From: Candidatus Sericytochromatia bacterium
Lineage (GTDB): Bacteria > Cyanobacteriota > Sericytochromatia > JACMPN01
Reading direction: 5' to 3'
DNA length: 10,580 nucleotides
Assembly (NCBI GenBank): GCA_014377495.1
Contig: JACMPN010000517.1
Span: forward strand, 1-10,580
The notes beneath the pieces are model-generated. The model searched no databases and was not told the origin of the DNA. It saw nothing but the letters and a program-made list of their open reading frames with translations. Position numbers and translations under genes: made by a program. Of this stretch, positions 7,801 to 10,580 are shown one piece after another (positions within the stretch are counted from its first letter, which is position 1; each line of letters begins with the position of its first letter).

Positions 7801-7850
7801 AGGGCGAGCCAGCAGGAAAGCGTGGTGGCGACGAGCTTGCAGCGAAACAT
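4830..7850 (-). CDS. Exported degenerate metallophosphatase/5'-nucleotidase-like protein with predicted C-terminal outer-membrane barrel
   Basis: 1006 residues from the ATG at 7850. The frame is open to 7964, but that extension runs through the terminator of the upstream gene. The ATG begins a clear Sec signal peptide: MFRCK, a hydrophobic core, then AFA|AQ near residue 23. Residues 28-455 follow the order of a UshA/5'-nucleotidase metallophosphatase (VIYTGNEGG 30-38, VGIGNTLD 293-300, VPLVAANVL 348-356, VGIVGVVD 377-384, IIVITDMSH 424-432, LIVGGAK 447-453). Residues about 567-675 recall the 5'-nucleotidase C-terminal domain, including RTELTGTQLQQLTD. Canonical metal ligands are replaced: the HTNDxHG motif by YTGNEGG, GNH by GNT, and the GHxH motif by GGAKL. 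An Ala-Ser-Asp-rich insert spans 193-230. Residues about 737-1006 alternate polar and aromatic or hydrophobic residues as in a beta-barrel, ending at WGVLY. It is probably a surface or periplasmic binding or structural pseudoenzyme; this is inference, and the substrate is unknown. Confidence 0.75.
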   Translation of the reverse strand: MFRCKLVATTLSCWLALSVTAFAAQVPIDVIYTGNEGGITGSYLALEEVDLFAGLPDWELSDVALHLPAYRQGPYTLMDPDGRLTKGRFQAFFTKRPLRIGAPATAAYGQSSYGHFLQWPPSRESWVMAALLAANGEPPHFPDLDQHWATVRPVVNADGDRLWLVRDEGWRRPATPPPDFQSELWATGVDRPMAASDAVAASLAAPASDAATASDRSAAASDGPAGAHAIAPRPVDLDLSDAYRWEPLLGVQGRLKHNKQEARLIMLARQLGTWDRRIGMLRRMVADRPMSLLVGIGNTLDRPRSAASDAARKESWETIKTLPYAAFLPSQAELRLPKSQLSRFSRDVPLVAANVLAPDPEIILPPYRIIETQGTRVGIVGVVDREGLRDAGVAKLDAGWKVEEPVAAAKKAVAELRRQGIGTIIVITDMSHAALELLETKLTDVSLIVGGAKLVATDQSFTETVRYDWPAEARHPIAPLTVCPRPYRVGRVRLLLDRDYRHTYLLSVNHEARRIGDDQPGDPRLGWHVVDLHDDVEKNLDYGMLPDVRTLGGGATMESGDMMKWRMYSGAQWTRMAAGIVRERLGVEVVLLPKLAMFTNVVGQIPAYMVAGWLAGDDRLYRTELTGTQLQQLTDLDASFHTIVGAGYDPAVAKVGGRSLTGNERYVAIVSDRLLDNARFAAVFDPLRKAARPIGDLRPLVLGVLEGQRLKTPGYPDSAQARFSRWLNDDGSALEPRWAISLEDVGADALSIQNVNQTPYSQVRNARINTQNNAAVGGSGKLALNYSSEAVSWTSRIKALYRQIGFVDKVQETADDLVFSSELRLTLWRLPFENGAVQLTPYLLASYDTEFSPSTNATTNMANALQQDFDGIAGLVVSPGGAWSDIKLGVIGRYDLQAKLFRPGLQLATGFERALSNQFPIKVKVGADLRYYMTVGTPTPDQLGFLGDLSAALIVPIWQNLNLTLGLTGLVYRGQAAPQDSWGLSVNPTIGLSYGGVWKPQWGVLY

Positions 7851-7855
7851 GCACC

Positions 7856-7864
7856 CGGTATAGC
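7856..7864 (-). promoter_or_regulatory. Possible extended -10 element just before the barrel gene
   Basis: Minus-strand TGCTATACC ends 5-6 nt before the ATG at 7850. It fits a TGnTATA-type extended -10, but no convincing -35 was found. If used, the mRNA would be nearly leaderless, which would agree with the lack of a good Shine-Dalgarno sequence there. It is a weak call. Confidence 0.2.
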
Positions 7865-7935
7865 ACGCTGAGCGGCCCATCGGCAGTCGGTCGGGCCGCA
7901 AACCTTGTCCACCGTGGCCAGGCCGGCATCGCACG

Positions 7936-7960
7936 AAAAAAGAGCCGACAAAGCCGGCCC
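7936..7960 (-). terminator. Intrinsic terminator of the lipoprotein gene
   Basis: On the minus strand, GCCGGC, a TTT loop and GTCGGC form a stem (six pairs, extendable to eight with a G-U), followed by TCTTTTTT. It begins 18 nt after the TAG at 7979. It separates the lipoprotein transcript from the barrel gene, which therefore needs its own promoter. Confidence 0.8.
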
Positions 7961-7978
7961 TCACATGGTCTCAGGGAG

Positions 7979-8836
7979 CTAGATGGGGAAGGTGACGAAA
8001 CCCAGCGGGGTTTGGGGGCTGACGGCGTAGCCGGTGGAATACGCCTTGTCGCCGGCCGGGCTGAGCACGTTGAAGACCATCATGCCGAACCGGTTGGCCC
8101 ATTTCTGGCCGTCCATCTGGAACGCCCAGGTCGCCGGATCATCGAGGTAGCCGACCAACTGATCCTTGTGCCAGATCTCGCAGCCCAAGTCCTTCGCCCA
8201 GCCGATGTCGTCGGGGAACACCTTCAAGCCGTCATAGCGGGCCTTGAGGGTTTCCGCCTGGTCGGGGTGCAGGTCGGCGAGCGTGGCGGCGATCTGCGGC
8301 GGCAGCACGTTGCCCTGCAGCATGCGCAGTTGGAAAGTCCCTGCTGTCTTGCTCATCGTCACCGTCGGCTTGGGCTGTTTTTTGTCCGACGCACTCTGGG
8401 CCTGCAGGGTGCTGGTGCAGGCCAGTTTGCCTGCGGCATCGACTGTATAGGTGATCAGATAGGCTTCGTTGACTTCTTTGATCTCGGGGGGCTCGACCTT
8501 GCGGATCACGCTGGTGGCACCAACCGTGACCATGTAGCCGGCCTTGTCGCCGTTGACGTTGAAACGCAGGGTCTGCACGACGGGCGAGAAGGTGATCCGT
8601 TTGACGTCGTTGTGCGCCTTGAGGGACTTCACGAACTGCGCCTTGTTCTCGTCGACCGTCTTGAAGACTTCCAGCGGGGGCATCAGGATTTGGCTGACGC
8701 TCAGCCCGGCGGCAGTGGCAGCCTGGTTCACCCGGACAGGGGCGGGCGTGCCGGAGGACAGGACGGCGGGGTGGGAACCACAGCCTGCCAAGAGCAACCC
8801 GATCGTCAGAACTGATGCCAGTCCGCCGCGCTGCAT
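7979..8836 (-). CDS. Lipoprotein of unknown function
   Basis: 285 residues. A type II signal peptide is evident: MQRGG, a hydrophobic stretch LASVLTIGLL, then the lipobox LLAGC with the lipidated cysteine at residue 19. Glycine, not aspartate, follows the cysteine; in E. coli-type sorting this would allow outer-membrane delivery. The mature part, of mixed alpha/beta composition, is not a family I recognise. It contains SPVVQTLRFNVNGDKAGYMV, a Lys/Gln-rich loop (SASDKKQPKPTV), a helical stretch near PPQIAATLADLHPDQAETL, and a C-terminal third with several Trp and Gly. It has a good ribosome site (AAGGGGG, 4 nt from the ATG), an AT-rich upstream region with 11-bp direct repeats, and its own terminator, so it is a single-gene unit. 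It lies directly upstream of the barrel gene in the same orientation. Confidence 0.85.
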   Translation of the reverse strand: MQRGGLASVLTIGLLLAGCGSHPAVLSSGTPAPVRVNQAATAAGLSVSQILMPPLEVFKTVDENKAQFVKSLKAHNDVKRITFSPVVQTLRFNVNGDKAGYMVTVGATSVIRKVEPPEIKEVNEAYLITYTVDAAGKLACTSTLQAQSASDKKQPKPTVTMSKTAGTFQLRMLQGNVLPPQIAATLADLHPDQAETLKARYDGLKVFPDDIGWAKDLGCEIWHKDQLVGYLDDPATWAFQMDGQKWANRFGMMVFNVLSPAGDKAYSTGYAVSPQTPLGFVTFPI

Positions 8837-8840
8837 GGTG

Positions 8841-8890
8841 CCCCCTTATCACTATATTTAATTGACCTTATTCCAACCTTAATTCAATGA
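8841..8890 (-). promoter_or_regulatory. AT-rich promoter region of the lipoprotein gene
   Basis: This is the most AT-rich stretch of the window. On the minus strand it includes TTGAAT, TTGGAA, AAATATAGT and the ribosome site AAGGGGG. A TATAGT could serve as a -10, but no -35 stands at the normal spacing, so the exact promoter is unresolved. Confidence 0.35.
8865..8886 (-). repeat. Two 11-bp direct repeats upstream of the lipoprotein gene
   Basis: Minus-strand TGAATTAAGGT is followed immediately by TGGAATAAGGT (9 of 11 bases identical). The 11-bp period, about one helical turn, is typical of tandem binding sites for OmpR/PhoB-family response regulators. They end about 28 nt before the start codon at 8836. 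Confidence 0.45.
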
Positions 8891-8954
8891 GCAGGCAAAA
8901 GCAAGCGTTTTGAGCGCGATGACCGAGGCGGGGACGGGCACCAGCCAAACGCCC

Positions 8955-8978
8955 AAAAGGGGACCCGCAGGTCCCCAA
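8955..8978 (-). terminator. Intrinsic terminator of the two-helix membrane-protein gene
   Basis: Minus-strand GGGGACC, a TGCG tetraloop and GGTCCCC form a perfect seven-pair stem followed by TTTTG. It starts 12 nt after the stop at 8989. The U-run is short but the stem is strong. Confidence 0.75.
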
Positions 8979-8988
8979 TCATCAAAGC

Positions 8989-9417
8989 TCAGTCTTTCTG
9001 GCAGGAGTAAAGGGCGACTGCGGCAACCGTGACGGCGAGGCCGATGTACAGCATCGTGTTGTTGGCCTTGGGTGCGAGGGCCCGGCCGACGGAACCGGGG
9101 TCGGCGGCGATGCCCCTGGCGATCTGCTTGAAGGCGGCAGGGCTGTTCACCCGGGCGATCAGGGCAGTCAAACCGATGATGCCGACAGCGGGCAGAACGA
9201 CACAGGCCACGCCTTTACCCAACTTGGCGGGGGAGAAGTTGGCAAAGCTGGTGGTTGCAGGGGCGTTGCCACGTTGCAGGCCGGAGAGCTGCTGGGCATC
9301 CTTCTGGAAGGCGATTTGGGCTGCCTGAGCGGCCTGGGGGGCGGGCGCAGCGACCTTCGTGGTCGTGGTCGCAACGGCGGCAGTCGGGTTGACCTGAGTG
9401 GCAAAAGCGACGGCCAT
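8989..9417 (-). CDS. Small protein with Ala/Thr/Pro-rich N-terminus and two membrane helices, unknown
   Basis: 142 residues from the ATG at 9417 (MAVAFATQV). An in-frame ATG at 9462 would add 15 charged residues but has no ribosome site. Residues 12-65 are low-complexity, rich in Ala, Thr, Pro and Gln, and probably disordered. Residues 67-90 and 121-137 are hydrophobic and likely membrane helices. They are joined by a loop, SPAAFKQIARGIAADPGSVGRALAPK, that looks like an amphipathic helix. The C-terminus is SCQKD. There is no cleavable signal peptide. I do not recognise a family. It is followed by a terminator and preceded by 156 bases of non-coding DNA, so it is probably a single-gene unit. 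Confidence 0.75.
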   Translation of the reverse strand: MAVAFATQVNPTAAVATTTTKVAAPAPQAAQAAQIAFQKDAQQLSGLQRGNAPATTSFANFSPAKLGKGVACVVLPAVGIIGLTALIARVNSPAAFKQIARGIAADPGSVGRALAPKANNTMLYIGLAVTVAAVALYSCQKD

Positions 9418-9443
9418 GGTGTTTCTCTTTTCTCTCTCCGGAA

Positions 9444-9452
9444 CCACCTCCT
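9444..9452 (-). promoter_or_regulatory. Consensus Shine-Dalgarno at an unusual distance
   Basis: Minus-strand AGGAGGTGG is an almost perfect complement of the 16S rRNA 3' end, but it lies 26 nt before the ATG at 9417 and has no ATG, GTG or TTG at the usual 5-10 nt. A purine-rich GAGAGAGAAAAGAGAAA lies between. Confidence 0.4.
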
Positions 9453-9552
9453 GGCGGCTCATGAAACCGTTATCGGTCAGCCGTTAAGAAACTGTCTTTA
9501 GGTTTGGAAGAGTCTCGGTAAATACGCGATTAAAGCAGTTCAGGGCTGACAG

Positions 9553-9574
9553 GAGAGGGTGCGCAAACCCACTC
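9553..9574 (-). other. Hairpin overlapping the end of the dehydratase gene
   Basis: Minus-strand GAG-T-GGGT, a six-base loop and ACCC-T-CTC form seven pairs with one T-T mismatch. It overlaps the TGA at 9573. No U-run follows, so it may serve as an mRNA 3'-end or weak terminator, or be coincidental. Confidence 0.3.
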
Positions 9575-10496
9575 ACGTCCCGATCAGGATGGCCTGATGG
9601 GTTTCGGGGTCCACATTACCGCCGCTGAGGATGCAGCAGGGCACCCGGTCGGCGAATCGGGCCGGCTCGGCCAGGATGGCCCCGATGGTCAGTGCGCCTG
9701 TCGGCTCGACCACCAGACCGAGGGTGTCGTAGAGGAGGCGCACGGCGGCCGCGATGCAGGCCTCGGGCACTTCGACGATGCCGGCCAGACCGGGCCGGAG
9801 GATGCCCCAGTTCGTATTGCCCAGGCTGAGGGTGCGGGCCCCGTCGGCCATCGTCTGGGGCTCCTGCCCATTGGCCAGCAACTCACCGGCCCGCAACGAC
9901 CGGGCGGCATCGTTCGCCAGACTAGGCTCGGCTCCCCAGACGGGCAGGACGATACCTGCAGCCCAGAGGCCCGTGATGATCCCCGAGGCCAGACCGCCGC
10001 CACCGATCGGGCTGAGCACGAGGTCACAGGCGCTCGCCTTGTCGGCGATCTCGTGCCCTAGTGAGGCATTGCCGGCGATCACCAGCGGATCGTCAAAGGG
10101 ACTGGCGATATAGGCCTCGGGAAATGTGGCGGCCAGTTGCTGCACGCTCTCGGCCCGGCTGACCCGACGGGTATCGATCAGATCGACGGTGGCCCCGTAG
10201 CTGCGCACACCGGCGATCTTCACGGCGGCGGAGGTCTCGGGCATGACCACGTGACAGACCTTGCCGAGGAGTTGGCAGGCATAGGCCAGTGCCTGCCCGA
10301 AATTGCCGGATGACGCGGTAATCAGGTGCTGATGATGGACGTTGGCCGCCAGGGTGTAGGCAGCCCGAAACTTGAAGCTGCCGGTGTGCTGATCGGTTTC
10401 ACTGGCGCAAAGAACCTGACAGCCGAGTCGCTCCGACAGCTCGTGATCGCGCAGCCAGACCGTGGGCCGCCAGGCGGGCTTAAAAGAGGTGGTCAT
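9573..10496 (-). CDS. PLP-dependent serine/threonine dehydratase (fold type II, serine racemase-like)
   Basis: 307 residues. It should catalyse deamination of L-threonine or L-serine to 2-oxobutyrate or pyruvate, possibly with serine racemase activity. The PLP lysine is K42 in TGSFKFRAA. SSGNFGQALAYA (62-73) binds the substrate carboxylate. The phosphate-cradling glycine loop is PIGGGGLASG (163-172). The C-terminal SGGN (291-294) contacts the PLP ring nitrogen. AEPSLAND gives E190, A194 and D196, the spacing of the divalent-cation site in serine racemase-type enzymes. TMADGARTLSLG matches the following family block. There is no C-terminal ACT domain, so it is the short, isoleucine-insensitive type. 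In SSGNFGQ a Phe replaces the usual His. The ATG at 10496 has no clear ribosome site, though the protein is full length from there. Confidence 0.9.
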   Translation of the reverse strand: MTTSFKPAWRPTVWLRDHELSERLGCQVLCASETDQHTGSFKFRAAYTLAANVHHQHLITASSGNFGQALAYACQLLGKVCHVVMPETSAAVKIAGVRSYGATVDLIDTRRVSRAESVQQLAATFPEAYIASPFDDPLVIAGNASLGHEIADKASACDLVLSPIGGGGLASGIITGLWAAGIVLPVWGAEPSLANDAARSLRAGELLANGQEPQTMADGARTLSLGNTNWGILRPGLAGIVEVPEACIAAAVRLLYDTLGLVVEPTGALTIGAILAEPARFADRVPCCILSGGNVDPETHQAILIGT

Positions 10497-10531
10497 GATT
10501 GCAATACCCGTCTCTGACCAAATCGAAAAAG

Positions 10532-10580
10532 GGGAGCCAGGGAAAACGGGAACCGGGAAAAACGGGAACCAGGGAAAAAG
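10532..10580. repeat. 16-bp imperfect tandem repeat, three copies to the window edge
   Basis: GGGAGCCAGGGAAAAC, GGGAACCGGGAAAAAC and GGGAACCAGGGAAAAAG follow one another without gaps. The array runs into the window end, so the copy number is unknown. It is purine-rich on the plus strand and lies 36 bases upstream of the dehydratase start. No gene is seen in 10497-10580. Confidence 0.75.

Noticed and set aside
6252..7871. A 539-codon open frame on the plus strand opposite the barrel gene
   Set aside because: It is antisense to a gene with a signal peptide and recognisable fold blocks. Its translation is rich in Gly, Arg, His and Pro, as expected of a GC-rich shadow frame, and has no domain.
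7851..7964. N-terminal extension of the barrel gene to 7964
   Set aside because: It would run through the terminator hairpin at 7936-7960 and would bury the signal peptide 38 residues inside the protein.
1..10580. CRISPR array, tRNA, rRNA or insertion sequence
   Set aside because: No spaced identical repeats, tRNA-like cloverleaf with TTCRA, rRNA core sequence, transposase motif or terminal inverted repeats were seen on either strand.

Overview
This is a GC-rich window (roughly 60-65 percent G+C by eye) from a bacterium. A lipobox lipoprotein, a Sec signal peptide and a C-terminal region that looks like an outer-membrane beta-barrel all point to a diderm (Gram-negative-type) cell. A perfect 14-base parS core lies between two genes, so this is probably chromosomal DNA, possibly in the origin-proximal half. 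The phylum cannot be fixed from the sequence. A deep-branching relative of Cyanobacteriota is one guess, based only on protein style.

Layout. 1-685 (minus): 5' portion of a phospholipase D-superfamily protein that runs off the window. 686-1027: divergent intergenic region with a leader hairpin. 1028-1579 (plus): a VOC-superfamily protein whose second module has collapsed. 1759-2769 (plus): a SAM-dependent methyltransferase with an extra C-terminal domain. 2808-3758 (plus): an EamA/DMT exporter resembling YedA. 3788-3803: parS. 3833-4000 (plus): a 55-residue membrane protein that starts at TTG. It converges, 4 nt apart, on a minus-strand block. In that block's transcription order there is a 285-aa lipoprotein (8836-7979) with its own terminator, then a 1006-residue exported protein (7850-4830) that combines a degenerate metallophosphatase/5'-nucleotidase fold with a predicted barrel. 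A J-domain protein (4766-4005) follows after 63 nt. Further right on the minus strand are a two-helix membrane protein (9417-8989) with a terminator and a PLP-dependent serine/threonine dehydratase (10496-9573). The window ends in a 16-bp tandem repeat.

How they fit. The plus-strand genes look like an ordinary housekeeping or accessory run (detoxification-like, methyltransferase, exporter) with no obvious shared pathway. The minus-strand centre is the less ordinary part. There, a lipoprotein, a predicted outer-membrane protein carrying an apparently inactivated phosphatase domain, and a co-oriented J-domain protein are neighbours. They may concern the cell envelope, but the sequence does not prove a joint function. 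No rRNA, tRNA, CRISPR array, transposase or phage gene was recognised.
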